Origin: Leptospira sp. B5-022
Lineage (GTDB): Bacteria; Spirochaetota; Leptospiria; Leptospirales; Leptospiraceae
NCBI RefSeq assembly: GCF_000347035.1
Contig: NZ_ANIJ01000018.1
Location: forward strand, 434,001-498,000
Reading direction: 5' to 3'
DNA: 64,000 bases
Of the stretch, positions 46,858 through 55,772 are shown piece by piece. The notes under the pieces are model-generated. The model was not told the origin of the DNA. It saw only the letters and a program-made list of their open reading frames with translations, and did no database searches. The translations under genes were made by a program, and so were the position numbers. The stretch's first letter is position 1. Each line of letters opens with the position of its first letter.

Positions 46858-47601
46858 TTAATGGTAGACCGCGTCTTCTCCCCGTATGTCCACTAGTTTG
46901 GGGCGGACTTTTTCTTTTTCAAGATATGCTAATACAGCGTATAACTTTCTGACCTGTTCCGTTTGGAATAATGTCCCTACCTGCACACGAACCGGAAGAG
47001 GAGTGTCTGCGTAGACAAAAATTTCTCCGTCTTCATGTAAGGATACTTCGGAGATCCTGGACTTCAGAGCGGGATAAGAACGAAATGCGTTCTCCACGGA
47101 AGTGTGAAGGTCCTTGAATGCTGCGCCTACCACTTCTCCTTTTTCTCTGGAGAATGTCCCGGAAAGAATTGTAAGTCCTTGGCTTCTTACATCATCCATG
47201 GAAAGGATCTTAAGTTCGGGATCTATCTCGAAAAGATGACCGTCGGAGTTCACGAGGTAATTCGGTTTTCTTTCGGTGATCTCTACGAGCAATTGGTCGT
47301 CCGTTTTTTTTTCCAAGTGAGCGGATTTGATTCTGGGATGTGAGGTAAGTCGGTGTTCCATTTGGCCGAGGTCGTAATTTTCGAAAGAGGTTCCCGGTTG
47401 GATACCCATGATCTGAACTATTTCTTCCGTTCTAAGAGTTTCGTGTCCTGTCAGTATGAGTTTATTCAACTCCTGGGGAAGGGAACCCCTTCTAAATCCC
47501 CAGCCTAAAGTGCTAGCCAATAGAAAGAGGAAGGCCAGAAGCCACCAACTCGTTCTTTTTTGAACGGATTCTTTCAAAAAGTCAATTATATTATGTCTCA
47601 T
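46858..47601 (-). CDS. ftsQ: cell division protein FtsQ (POTRA domain)
   Basis: Single-pass periplasmic division protein. The short cytoplasmic tail is followed by one transmembrane helix ([18 protein letters not shown]), a POTRA domain ([20 protein letters not shown] ... [19 protein letters not shown]) and the FtsQ beta region ([20 protein letters not shown]). It has 247 residues, near the usual 250-280. First gene of the ftsQAZ unit. Upstream mur or ddl genes are absent in this window, so the dcw cluster is split here. Confidence 0.92.
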   Translation of the reverse strand: MRHNIIDFLKESVQKRTSWWLLAFLFLLASTLGWGFRRGSLPQELNKLILTGHETLRTEEIVQIMGIQPGTSFENYDLGQMEHRLTSHPRIKSAHLEKKTDDQLLVEITERKPNYLVNSDGHLFEIDPELKILSMDDVRSQGLTILSGTFSREKGEVVGAAFKDLHTSVENAFRSYPALKSRISEVSLHEDGEIFVYADTPLPVRVQVGTLFQTEQVRKLYAVLAYLEKEKVRPKLVDIRGEDAVYH

Positions 47602-47738
47602 AGGCGTTTGGAGAGGGTTTTTTCTTCCTTTCCCTTAGAATTATCGGGAATTTCTCTAAAAATTAGCCCATCTATTTTTGATTTGTTAGGGATTTAGTTG
47701 ATCCGAATCCAAAGCCGAAGTTTCTAATAGAAGAAAGT

Positions 47739-48551
47739 ATGAAATTCCCGATCCCTTCGCCCATACATCTAGGTTTCGTTTTCTTTTGTGCTTTTTTTGT
47801 TCTTCTTTACCAATCGGTGATCGAAAGATCCGGTTCCGAAGAAGATTATCCTTATACTTTAAAAATTTATTATCCAAAGTCCCAAGGTATACGCCCTGGA
47901 ACTCCGGTCAGTATTTTAGGACTGGAAAGAGGGATCGTAAGAGAAGTGGATGTGGTTGGGATCGAAGAAGTTCCCGACAAAAGATTTTTGGATAAGAACA
48001 GGACAAAGGCGGTAGAGATCACGATCCGCCTAGCTGAACCTATCACACTGTATTCCAATTACGATATAAGTTTTAGGACTGCTACCGTACTTTCCGGAAG
48101 GACCATCGACATCAATCCTGGAAACGCTGAGGAAGATTCCAAGCAGGTGTTTTTTAAACCTACATACAAGGAAGAAGACGGTTTTCGTCCAGACTTCGCT
48201 CCTTCCGCCAGATACTATGACGACTTTTTTGCGGCTTCCACCGGCGTGATCCGAGAGAATAAAGAAGATATCAATCTGCTATTCGGGAACTTAAAAGAAA
48301 TCTCTTACAAACTCAACGGAACTAACGGATCGGTCCCTAGGTTTATCAACGATATAGATACGTACGACAACCTAGCCGAAACTTTGACGGACATGAGAAT
48401 TTTAGGAGATGATGCCAGAAGGTACGTGGAAGGATACCGTAAGATGGAAAGAAGTGCACCTATTCCATTCTCCATCAATCTGTACAGAAGAACCACTTTG
48501 ATTGGGGACATTTCCAGCGATTTCTATCTGGACCGACTTAAACCTCCTTGA
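47739..48551 (+). CDS. MlaD-family (MCE) protein
   Basis: A 270-residue membrane-anchored MCE-domain protein. One N-terminal transmembrane helix (LGFVFFCAFFVLLYQSVI) is followed by the MCE core SQGIRPGTPVSILGLERGIV, then RLAEPITLYSNYDISFRTA and LSGRTIDINPGN. MCE proteins form rings that move lipids between the two membranes; they usually come with MlaE/MlaF-like partners, which are not seen here. It starts divergently from ftsQ and precedes a glycosyltransferase by 43 bp. Confidence 0.9.
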   Translation: MKFPIPSPIHLGFVFFCAFFVLLYQSVIERSGSEEDYPYTLKIYYPKSQGIRPGTPVSILGLERGIVREVDVVGIEEVPDKRFLDKNRTKAVEITIRLAEPITLYSNYDISFRTATVLSGRTIDINPGNAEEDSKQVFFKPTYKEEDGFRPDFAPSARYYDDFFAASTGVIRENKEDINLLFGNLKEISYKLNGTNGSVPRFINDIDTYDNLAETLTDMRILGDDARRYVEGYRKMERSAPIPFSINLYRRTTLIGDISSDFYLDRLKPP

Positions 48552-48594
48552 AAAGACAAGGACAAACTAAGCCGTCCTGCCGATCCTAGTATCT

Positions 48595-49698
48595 ATGAAA
48601 GTCGCAGTGATCCATGATTGGCTGAACGGAATGAGGGGCGGAGAGATCGTACTCGATTCCATCCTGAAAGTATTTCCGGATGCCGATCTATTTACCCTTT
48701 TTTATGAAAAAGGAAAATTAAACGAAAGGATCGAAAACAGAAGGATCATAACCGCATTCACCGATAGGCTCCCTTTCAAGTCCAAATACCGTTGGTATCT
48801 TCCTTTATTTCCGACCGCAATCGAATCCTTGGATCTTCGAGGGTATGATCTGATAGTATCTTCTTCTCATTGTGTTGCAAAAGGTGTGATCCCCGATCCT
48901 GATGCGATCCATATTAGTTATGTACATTCTCCAATGAGATACGTTTGGGATCTTTACTATGATTATTTTCCCGCCAGAAGCGGATTGAAGTTTTTTGCCT
49001 TCCAATTTGTTTCCAATTATCTTCGTACCTGGGACTCCGTTTCTTCCAATAGAGTGGATTCTTTTTTATGCAACTCGGAATTCGTTTCCAGAAGGATCCA
49101 AAAGTTTTATAGAAGGAATTCCAAGGTAGTTTATCCTCCTTGTTTGCCAAAAGGGTTTAAAGTTAAAACTGAGAAGAAGGAAAATTTCGATCTGATCGTT
49201 TCCGCATTTGCTCCATATAAACGGATCGATTTGGCAATAGAGGCATACAGAAAGAACGGGAGACCTCTAAAAATTTTAGGAAGCGGCCAAGAATATAAGA
49301 AACTCGTAAAAGAACTTCCGCCGAATGTGGAGATCTTGCCTCATAGGCCAAGGAATGAAGTGCAAGAGTATATGGCCAAGGCCAAAACATTCATTTTTCC
49401 CGGAATGGAAGATTTCGGGATCGCACCGGTTGAAGCGCAAGGCTATTGTACTCCTGTTTTGGCATTTGGAAAGGGAGGAGCCTTAGAGACGGTGGTCTCC
49501 GGAAAGACCGGGCTATTCTTCCGAGAGCAAACGGTCGAAGCATTGAACGCTAGCTTAGAGGAATCCGACCGAAAAGAATGGAAATCCAAGGACTTTCAGG
49601 CCTCGGTAAACCGTTTTACGGAGGAAAAATTCATCATCCAAATCCAAAAGACGGTCGAGACTATAAACAAGAACTCTGGAAAAAGGAGGGGCGTTTGA
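48595..49698 (+). CDS. glycosyltransferase family 4
   Basis: A 367-residue cytosolic GT4 glycosyltransferase. N-terminal landmarks HDWLNGMRGGEIVLDS and ISYVHSPMRYVWDLYYDYF are typical of a WbaZ-like mannosyl- or rhamnosyltransferase group. The donor-binding GT-B signature EDFGIAPVEAQGYCTPVLAF carries the E-x7-E motif. Likely a step in lipopolysaccharide assembly; acceptor unknown. Its stop overlaps the flbD TTG start, tying it into the flagellar transcript. Confidence 0.88.
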   Translation: MKVAVIHDWLNGMRGGEIVLDSILKVFPDADLFTLFYEKGKLNERIENRRIITAFTDRLPFKSKYRWYLPLFPTAIESLDLRGYDLIVSSSHCVAKGVIPDPDAIHISYVHSPMRYVWDLYYDYFPARSGLKFFAFQFVSNYLRTWDSVSSNRVDSFLCNSEFVSRRIQKFYRRNSKVVYPPCLPKGFKVKTEKKENFDLIVSAFAPYKRIDLAIEAYRKNGRPLKILGSGQEYKKLVKELPPNVEILPHRPRNEVQEYMAKAKTFIFPGMEDFGIAPVEAQGYCTPVLAFGKGGALETVVSGKTGLFFREQTVEALNASLEESDRKEWKSKDFQASVNRFTEEKFIIQIQKTVETINKNSGKRRGV

Positions 49699-49919
49699 TT
49701 ACTTTACATAGATTGAAAGGAAATGAATTCGTTCTAAACGCCTCTCATATAGAATGTATCGAGGCCAATCCGGATACAACGATCACTTTGTCTAATGATA
49801 GAAAATATGTGGTCCAAGAAAGTATACCTGAAGTGATCGAAAAAATTTTGGAGTTCAAAAAACGAGTGCTGGTGTTTCCTTTTGGTTCCGCGCCGGATCA
49901 ATTTAAGAGGGCAGATTAA
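49695..49919 (+). CDS. flbD: flagellar protein FlbD
   Basis: A 74-residue flagellar-operon protein, MITLHRLKGNEFVLNASHIE, then TTITLSNDRKYVVQESIPEV, the usual FlbD text. The start is TTG 49695, overlapping the glycosyltransferase stop, with AGGAGGG just upstream. The longer in-frame extension to 49578 lies inside the glycosyltransferase gene and is not real. In spirochaetes flbD sits directly ahead of motA-motB. Its biochemical role is not firmly established. Confidence 0.93.
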   Translation: MITLHRLKGNEFVLNASHIECIEANPDTTITLSNDRKYVVQESIPEVIEKILEFKKRVLVFPFGSAPDQFKRAD

Positions 49920-49925
49920 ACTACA

Positions 49926-50708
49926 ATGGATATAGCTACAATCATAGGCTTCGGCTCCGCAATCGTAGTATTCACTTTCGGGGTTCTTTCCGCCGGACTA
50001 AATCCGATCGATATTGTGGACGTGCCTTCCGTATTGATCACATTCGGAGGAGCGACCGCTTGTACGGTTATGGCGGTCCCTTGGCAAAATACCTTGGACT
50101 TGGGAAAGGTAACTCGTAAGGCTTTTAGAGAAGAAAAAAGCGACCTCATAGGACTTATAAAAACTTTAGTATCCTTCTCCGAGAAAGCAAGAAGAGAGGG
50201 TCTACTCGCTTTGGAAGACGACGTGAACGAACTTCCGGAAGAATTTTTAAGAAAGGGAATTACCCTGGTCGTGGACGGTACAGACCCGGAACTTGTTCGG
50301 AATATTATGGAAACCGAAATGAGTAATATTGCCTCCAGACATAATGCCGGAAAATCCTGGTGGGAAAACTGGGGAGCTCTTGCTCCCGCATTCGGGATGA
50401 TTGGAACTCTGATCGGATTGGTCCAAATGTTGAAGAACCTCGGATCGGGAGACGCGAGTGCGATCGGAACGGGAATGGCGGCCGCATTGATCACCACATT
50501 GTACGGATCCATGGGGGCGAATATCATAGCTATTCCCATTATGAAAAAGCTCATGCGTAAATCCTCGGACGAACTATTAATAAGACAGATCATGATAGAA
50601 GGTACACTCTCCATCCAATCCGGGGATAACCCTCGTATCGTGAAAGATAAACTCGCAAGTTATCTGCCACCTGGCGAACGCGGCGTATTAAAAGACGAAA
50701 ACGATTAA
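49926..50708 (+). CDS. motA: flagellar stator protein MotA
   Basis: Ion-channel subunit of the flagellar stator in the inner membrane. It has 260 residues with four transmembrane segments, the conserved Arg/Glu-rich cytoplasmic loop (EKARREGLLALEDDVNELPE) that contacts the rotor, and the conserved prolines of helices 3 and 4 in APAFGMIGTLIGLVQML and ANIIAIPIMKKL. Six bp after flbD. Together with MotB it drives the periplasmic flagella. Confidence 0.97.
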   Translation: MDIATIIGFGSAIVVFTFGVLSAGLNPIDIVDVPSVLITFGGATACTVMAVPWQNTLDLGKVTRKAFREEKSDLIGLIKTLVSFSEKARREGLLALEDDVNELPEEFLRKGITLVVDGTDPELVRNIMETEMSNIASRHNAGKSWWENWGALAPAFGMIGTLIGLVQMLKNLGSGDASAIGTGMAAALITTLYGSMGANIIAIPIMKKLMRKSSDELLIRQIMIEGTLSIQSGDNPRIVKDKLASYLPPGERGVLKDEND

Positions 50709-50729
50709 GATTTATTTCGGTAGAAGAAT

Positions 50730-51557
50730 ATGGCAAAATCCAAATGTCCAGAATGTATCCAGAATATTCCAGAGTACATGCTTACTTATGGAGACATGGT
50801 TACACTTCTTCTTTGCTTCTTCATCATGTTGTATCGTACAGGTAAAACGAATGCGATAGAGATGCAGATCATTCTATCTGCGTTCAAAACCACTACCGGA
50901 TTTTTTGACGGAGGCCAAACTCTTTCCAAAGGAAAATTGGAAGAGATGGGAATGAACATAGAAAGTCTTCCTTCCATGACCACGGGGAAGGCGCTTTCTA
51001 AATCCAAAAAGACTGCCACGGAATTATTCAAACCTGAGATTGAAGCAGGGAAAGTGCGAGTAACGGAAGACGAAAGAGGTCTTGTTATAAGCCTGGTAGG
51101 AGCGGATTATTTTAATCCCGGATCCGCGATCTTGCAGGAACCGATCAAAAGTACATTAAAAAAAGCTAGTGGACTCATCAAAGGATTGGAAAGATTCGTT
51201 AGGGTAGAAGGTCACTGCGATGCTGATGCAGTACTTCCCGGCGCCAATCCCAGTAGGGAAGAGCGAACTTATTTGAATAATTGGGACCTAGCGGGAGCAA
51301 GAGCGATCAACTCCACTGACTATATCGTAGGTGTAGGAAAATTGGACCCTAGTTGGTTCCAGGCTGTGAGTTTTGGATCTTATAGACCGCTTGTTGTGGA
51401 GAACCAAGGAACTCCGGAAGCAAAAGCATTCAACAGAAGAATTGATATCGTAATTTTAACGGAAAAATCCACTAAACGAAGCGAATACGAATCCAATTTC
51501 GGCCTACCTAAGAGCCGCGTTCCGGGTTCGGAAACTTCCACCGAAAGTGGATTATAG
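50730..51557 (+). CDS. motB: flagellar stator protein MotB
   Basis: Stator subunit that anchors to peptidoglycan. Residues 1-20 are cytosolic; the transmembrane helix begins TYGDMVTLLLCFFIML with the ion-carrying Asp22. Residues about 100-250 form the plug and the OmpA-like domain (RVEGHCDADAVLPG and LAGARAINSTDYIVG). A Cys-x2-Cys pair (SKCPECIQ) at the N-terminus is notable. It lies 21 bp after motA. Confidence 0.96.
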   Translation: MAKSKCPECIQNIPEYMLTYGDMVTLLLCFFIMLYRTGKTNAIEMQIILSAFKTTTGFFDGGQTLSKGKLEEMGMNIESLPSMTTGKALSKSKKTATELFKPEIEAGKVRVTEDERGLVISLVGADYFNPGSAILQEPIKSTLKKASGLIKGLERFVRVEGHCDADAVLPGANPSREERTYLNNWDLAGARAINSTDYIVGVGKLDPSWFQAVSFGSYRPLVVENQGTPEAKAFNRRIDIVILTEKSTKRSEYESNFGLPKSRVPGSETSTESGL

Positions 51558-51578
51558 AAGAGTAAAAGGAGAATACCC

Positions 51579-52103
51579 ATGGGCGATCCCGAAATAGACG
51601 AGGAAGAAGGCGGTTTACCCGCGGCGGATGCCGGCGCCGGCTCGTCTCCGCTCATCAAATGGCTGATCTATATTGCCGGTGCCGTATTCGGAATTATCAT
51701 AGTTGTACTTGTTTCCATGTTCGTAGCGAAACAGGCGGCAACTAGCACTTTCCGTGAGATGAAAAACGTGGCTTTGGTAAAACCTCCTCCGCCACTCATG
51801 ACCTTCCAATTCCAGGAAGAGTTCAGGATCAATACTGCGGATAAGGGAGAGACACATTTCGTGAAGATGAAATTATCTTTCGGAGTGGCAAGAGACGACG
51901 CAAAGATCACAGCGGAACTTGCGGAAAGGATCGCTCAGATGAGGGATTTGGTGAACCTGATCATAGGAAGAAAAACCAAGGACGATCTGATCGATGTGGA
52001 AGATCAGTTGGATTTGAGAGAAGAAATTAAGGCTCAGATCAATCACATTCTCTCCGACGGAAAGATCCAAGAAGTGTACTTCACAGAATTTATCGTCAAC
52101 TGA
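51579..52103 (+). CDS. fliL: flagellar basal-body protein FliL
   Basis: A 174-residue inner-membrane protein that supports the stators. Cytoplasmic acidic N-terminus, a transmembrane helix (YIAGAVFGIIIVVLVSMFVA), then the periplasmic FliL domain with LSFGVARDDAKITAELAERI, RDLVNLIIGRKT, and LREEIKAQINHIL ending VYFTEFIVN. ATG 51579 has AAAAGGAG upstream. The TGATG overlap with kdsB suggests coupled translation of a flagellar and an LPS gene. Confidence 0.95.
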   Translation: MGDPEIDEEEGGLPAADAGAGSSPLIKWLIYIAGAVFGIIIVVLVSMFVAKQAATSTFREMKNVALVKPPPPLMTFQFQEEFRINTADKGETHFVKMKLSFGVARDDAKITAELAERIAQMRDLVNLIIGRKTKDDLIDVEDQLDLREEIKAQINHILSDGKIQEVYFTEFIVN

Positions 52104-52846
52104 TGACAAAACCGAAAATCCTAGGGGTCATACCCGCAAGATATGGAAGTTCCCGATTTCCCGGCAAACCGTTAGCCAAGATCGGGGACCTTCCGATGAT
52201 CGCCTGGACATATAAGAATTCTGTCCAGTCTTCTCTTCTTCACGAAGTTGTAGTTGCTACCGACGACGAACGAATCGCCCGAATCGTTTCGGATAACGGT
52301 GGTAAGGCGATAATGACTTCTCCTGATCATCCCTCCGGTACGGATAGGATTCGAGAAGTTGCACTAAAATATCCGGATTCCGGAATTATAATCAATATCC
52401 AAGGCGACGAACCCGGGATAGAATCCGAACTCATTGACGGAGTAGCGAAACTCAAACTGGAAAGGCCCGATTGGGCGATGAGCACCGCAGCTGTCCGATT
52501 GGAAGAAAAGGAAATTTCGGATCCGAATCGGGTGAAAGTGGTTTTAGACAAAAACGGTAAGGCGCTTTACTTCTCCCGTTCTGCAATCCCTAGCCAATTC
52601 AAAAAAACGGTCCCTGCTTATAGACATCTTGGGATTTACGGATACGATAGAGACTTCTTACTTGGATATCCGGAACTTCCTCCTAGCGCGTTAGAAGAAT
52701 CGGAATCACTGGAACAACTTAGAGCAATGGAAGCAGGGTATTCTATCGGAGTGTACATAACAAGTCGTGCCGCATTAAGCGTGGACACACCCGAGGATCT
52801 GGAATTAGTTGTGGAAGATTTTAAGAAGAAGGGACTGATCCCTTAA
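52103..52846 (+). CDS. kdsB: CMP-Kdo synthetase
   Basis: 3-deoxy-manno-octulosonate cytidylyltransferase; activates Kdo with CTP for LPS inner core. The 247-residue protein has GVIPARYGSSRFPGKPLAKI at the N-terminus (nucleotide-binding), DDERIARIVSDNGGKAIMTS, IINIQGDEPGI with the metal aspartate, and RHLGIYGYDRDFL. Placement at the end of the flagellar operon, one base overlapping fliL, is unusual. Converges with the STAS gene, whose stop overlaps by four bases. Confidence 0.96.
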   Translation: MTKPKILGVIPARYGSSRFPGKPLAKIGDLPMIAWTYKNSVQSSLLHEVVVATDDERIARIVSDNGGKAIMTSPDHPSGTDRIREVALKYPDSGIIINIQGDEPGIESELIDGVAKLKLERPDWAMSTAAVRLEEKEISDPNRVKVVLDKNGKALYFSRSAIPSQFKKTVPAYRHLGIYGYDRDFLLGYPELPPSALEESESLEQLRAMEAGYSIGVYITSRAALSVDTPEDLELVVEDFKKKGLIP

Positions 52847-53181
52847 CTAAGAGCTTCTTGTAGAGTATTGTGGATTAAAACGAAATCCGTAAGACCGACG
52901 ATATCCATCACTTTTCTAAAATGGTCGTTTAGGCCTGCAAACTCGATCTTAGAAGAGGACTCGCTTGCTTTGGTAATCAAACTGATCAAGGTTGCAAGTC
53001 CCGCGGAATTGATGTAAGACGTTCCGTGAAAATTCAAAATCACTCTGGTCCTACGTTGTTCCGGTATGGATTGGTATTTCCCTAAAATTTCGTCATCCGC
53101 CTCGGAAGTAATTTCTCCAGAGATATGGATCACCGGGACATTGGGTTCAAGATCCACGTTTATTTTGAATTCGTCAGACAT
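52843..53181 (-). CDS. STAS-domain anti-sigma factor antagonist
   Basis: A 112-residue single-domain STAS protein of the SpoIIAA type. The motif FHGTSYINSAGLATLISLIT holds the serine that partner kinases phosphorylate, in the usual place before helix 2. It probably switches an anti-sigma factor/serine kinase; none is nearby. Convergent with kdsB. Confidence 0.92.
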   Translation of the reverse strand: MSDEFKINVDLEPNVPVIHISGEITSEADDEILGKYQSIPEQRRTRVILNFHGTSYINSAGLATLISLITKASESSSKIEFAGLNDHFRKVMDIVGLTDFVLIHNTLQEALS

Positions 53182-53270
53182 CTGCCTTATTTAGCACAAA
53201 AGACCTTCCCTCCCGAAGACAGTCAATCCCGTTTCCTGAGGAAAAACGTCTGCTTAAGGGAACTCGTCCG

Positions 53271-53483
53271 TTAAACGTAGTGCTCTAGCTCCTCCGGAGA
53301 AAGTCTGTCGAAAATTTGGCCGCATCGGGAACATTGAAAAGAAACAGTAGTAGGTTTGGAAGAGATCCCGAAAAGGATCAAAAACCAGGCCCAATTTCCG
53401 TAGGTTTTCACCTCTCTCGAAAGAGGGGATTTTCTGTCCGTTCCGCAACTATCGCAATGTGGTAAAGAAGTGGATTGGCTCAC
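53271..53483 (-). CDS. small zinc-ribbon protein
   Basis: A 70-residue ORF with two Cys-x2-Cys pairs (HCDSCGTD at residues 9-16 and QCSRCGQI at 50-57) separated by a hydrophobic segment (WAWFLILFGI), a zinc-ribbon pattern. It is more gene-like than the overlapping frame 53254-53448. No family recognised; ribosome-binding site unclear. Its start is about 90 bp downstream of the cytochrome gene on the same strand. Confidence 0.55.
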   Translation of the reverse strand: MSQSTSLPHCDSCGTDRKSPLSREVKTYGNWAWFLILFGISSKPTTVSFQCSRCGQIFDRLSPEELEHYV

Positions 53484-53530
53484 AAAGCTAGGTTGAAATG
53501 GGGGTGGAAAACTTCCAGAAGAAAAGTGGG

Positions 53531-53563
53531 AAAAAATCGAGGTGGGAGTCCTTTCGGACCCCC
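53531..53563 (-). terminator. Rho-independent terminator after cytochrome gene
   Basis: Read on the minus strand: an 8-bp stem with one mismatch (53556-53563 with 53544-53551), a GAAA tetraloop, then six T residues (A-run 53531-53536 on plus). It stands 13 bp past the cytochrome stop. Confidence 0.65.
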
Positions 53564-53575
53564 AAAGTATCGGTA

Positions 53576-53989
53576 TTAATTTTGGTTCAGGTAAATTACG
53601 TACTTAGCAATTTTCTTAAGTTTTTCGTCGCCTAAGAACTTGTAAGAAGTCATCACAGGGTTGCTTGGAATTCCGTTGTTCAAAGTTTTCAGGATTCCAG
53701 CTTCTGTTGGACCGTTTTTCCATTCATTTGCCGGCGCCTTGTAATTTCTAGGTTTTGGATTCAAGCTAGCCGCAGCTGCTCCGTCTCCGGCACCAGTATC
53801 TCCGTGGCATGCGTTACATCCGTTTTCAAGAAAAAGTTTTTTACCTTCTTCTATTTCCGGACTTAAAGTTGCTGCGCTTGCTACAGGTGCAGCTTCTTCT
53901 TTCGGTTTTTCTTTATCTCCGCAGTTCAATAAAAAAGTGAGGGAGAGAATGGAAACAAAAAGGGAAATCAGGATTGCCCGAGTTTTCAT
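53576..53989 (-). CDS. c-type cytochrome lipoprotein
   Basis: A 137-residue exported haem protein. The signal peptide (ISLFVSILSLTFLLNC) ends in a spirochaetal lipobox with Cys23, followed by a Lys/Glu/Ala tether. The haem site is NGCNACHGDTGAGDGAAA (CxxCH), with the distal Met probably in SNPVMTSYKFLG. Class I monohaem type. It probably carries electrons in the periplasm. Isolated on the minus strand. Confidence 0.92.
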   Translation of the reverse strand: MKTRAILISLFVSILSLTFLLNCGDKEKPKEEAAPVASAATLSPEIEEGKKLFLENGCNACHGDTGAGDGAAAASLNPKPRNYKAPANEWKNGPTEAGILKTLNNGIPSNPVMTSYKFLGDEKLKKIAKYVIYLNQN

Positions 53990-54203
53990 GGATTACTCCT
54001 TTATATTGGTTCCAAGTTTCTTTTTTAGAAAGAGAAAGCAAAGAACTTTTTGTCACGGTATTGTCGGGAGAAAATCCGCAAATAATTTCATTCCCAGGGA
54101 GAAGGGGACGTACGTTGACTTTTGTCAAACTATCCGGAGCTGATTCTTAATATCGATTTCTAAGAATGGGAGAGAATTGGACTTATTCGTTTTTTGTAAA
54201 ACA

Positions 54204-54238
54204 AAAGCGGGGAAGTCCCACCCCGCTTTCCTTTTTTG
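54204..54238. terminator. bidirectional Rho-independent terminator
   Basis: A perfect 9-bp stem, AAAGCGGGG/CCCCGCTTT (54204-54212 and 54221-54229), with an 8-base loop. CTTTTTT follows on the plus strand and TTGTTTT on the minus strand. It ends the fabG-thiolase-DUF35 operon on the minus strand. Confidence 0.85.
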
Positions 54239-54239
54239 A

Positions 54240-54599
54240 TCAAGCAGGTTTAAAAATAAATCCCGTCGAAGTTTCCGTTCTATCGAATAGAACAGGCATA
54301 TCGATCGCCACAGATTCAGTGACCGGTTTGCCTTGGTATTCTCCTTCGATGATACTCATTGTTTTAGCACCTTCTTCCAGCTCGATAACGGCAAGAACGT
54401 AAGGCGCTCTCGGAGCCAAATGTCCGAATCCGACATGAACAACGGTGTAAGTATATACTTTTCCTTTTCCTGAAAAAGTTTTAACTTCCACGTCTTCCGA
54501 TCCGCAATTCGTGCAGGATACTACGGGATCCGTAGCCTCGAATCCGCAGGACTTACATTTTTTTCCCGTCAAAGAATGAGCTTCCATAATCTCCGCCAT
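54240..54599 (-). CDS. DUF35 / OB-fold zinc-ribbon protein
   Basis: A 119-residue protein with an N-terminal rubredoxin-like zinc ribbon (KKCKSCGFEATDPVVSCTNC, two CxxC pairs) and an OB fold (GKVYTYTVVHVGF ... YVLAVIELEEGAKTMSIIEG). DUF35 proteins bind thiolases or ketosteroid aldolases and shuttle CoA thioesters in archaea and actinobacteria. Here it is encoded immediately behind a thiolase, with the thiolase stop touching its start, so the two very likely form a complex. Confidence 0.92.
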   Translation of the reverse strand: MAEIMEAHSLTGKKCKSCGFEATDPVVSCTNCGSEDVEVKTFSGKGKVYTYTVVHVGFGHLAPRAPYVLAVIELEEGAKTMSIIEGEYQGKPVTESVAIDMPVLFDRTETSTGFIFKPA

Positions 54600-55762
54600 T
54601 ATTCCCCCCTCTGCAGAATATGCACGATACTAACGGCACCCGGGCCGCCTAAAACATGGGTTAATGCCGTGCGAGCATTTGCAACTTGGCGTTTTTCGGA
54701 TTGGTCTCTGAGTTGGAAAGTCATCTCCACAACCTGACCTACACCTGTAGCTCCGACCGGATGGCCTTTTGCTTTTAAACCTCCCGAAGTGTTTACGGGA
54801 AGTTTACCGCCCAATCGAGTATGACCGTCTTTGGTGAATTGGCCGCCTTTTCCCTTTTCTACAAACCCAAGATCTTCTATATTGATGATCTCTGTGATCG
54901 TGAAACAGTCATGGCATTCTAAAACGTCGATATCCTTTCTTTCCACTCCGGCCATTTTAAAAGCCTCAGTAGCTGCTTGCACAGAAGCGGGGAAGCTAAC
55001 GGAATCTTTTTTAAGAGCCACATTGAAGTAATCTCCACCGATCCCGGAACCTTTTACTACCACATAATCCTTACGAACGGATTTTGCTCTTTCTTTCGTA
55101 GTGATCACAACTGCCGCAGAAGCATCCGTAACCAAGGAAACATCATGAAAACCGAATGGAGTAGTAACCATTCTTGCTCTCATAATATTATTGAAGGAGA
55201 TCTCTTTTTGTTTATGAGCGAACGGATTTAGGCTACCGTGGAAATAGTTTTTTTCGGCAACGGTTGCTAACATTTCCTTGGTGGTGCCGAACTCGTGCAT
55301 GTGACGGATTGCATTTAACGCAAAACCGGAAGGACCGGAAATACAATAACCGCCTTCTACATCCTGGTCTTGCCCTCTTGCTACGATCTCCATCGTAGTT
55401 TCGGGATCAAGGCCGTTCATTTTTTCGACACCCAGAACTAAAACTGTATCGTACAGGCCCGATGCAACGGCAAGAACACCTTGTCTCATCGCGATCCCAC
55501 CGGAAGCACAGGCCCCTTCGGTGCGGATCGCAGGACGATCACCTAATCCAAGTAAGTTGGCTGCGTAAGATCCCATGGTGTTTTGCGCATTAAACTCATT
55601 TCCGGCGTAATTCCCAACATAAACAGCTTGGATTTCCTTTCTGTCTATACCGGAATCCTTGATGGCTCCGTTACCCGCTTCCGTGACTAGGTCACGAAGA
55701 GTTCTGTCTTTATGATTACCGTGGACCGTTTCATAGGCCCCGATGATTGCAACTTCTCTCAT
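54599..55762 (-). CDS. thiolase-family protein (SCP-x type)
   Basis: A 387-residue thiolase. The nucleophilic Cys is in RTEGACASGGIAMRQG, the second-His block is GGLKAKGHPVGATGVGQV, and the C-terminus ends THVLGGPGAVSIVHIL, lacking the usual final CxG cysteine motif, as in SCP-x and DUF35-partner thiolases. It could condense or cleave acetoacetyl-CoA. It sits between fabG (10 bp upstream) and the DUF35 gene. Confidence 0.92.
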   Translation of the reverse strand: MREVAIIGAYETVHGNHKDRTLRDLVTEAGNGAIKDSGIDRKEIQAVYVGNYAGNEFNAQNTMGSYAANLLGLGDRPAIRTEGACASGGIAMRQGVLAVASGLYDTVLVLGVEKMNGLDPETTMEIVARGQDQDVEGGYCISGPSGFALNAIRHMHEFGTTKEMLATVAEKNYFHGSLNPFAHKQKEISFNNIMRARMVTTPFGFHDVSLVTDASAAVVITTKERAKSVRKDYVVVKGSGIGGDYFNVALKKDSVSFPASVQAATEAFKMAGVERKDIDVLECHDCFTITEIINIEDLGFVEKGKGGQFTKDGHTRLGGKLPVNTSGGLKAKGHPVGATGVGQVVEMTFQLRDQSEKRQVANARTALTHVLGGPGAVSIVHILQRGE

Positions 55763-55772
55763 GACTAACTCC

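Noticed and set aside
49578..49694. Upstream extension of the FlbD frame
   Set aside because: It lies wholly within the glycosyltransferase gene; the FlbD family starts at the TTG at 49695.
53254..53448. Alternative 64-residue minus-strand ORF
   Set aside because: It overlaps the better zinc-ribbon frame and has no motif of its own.
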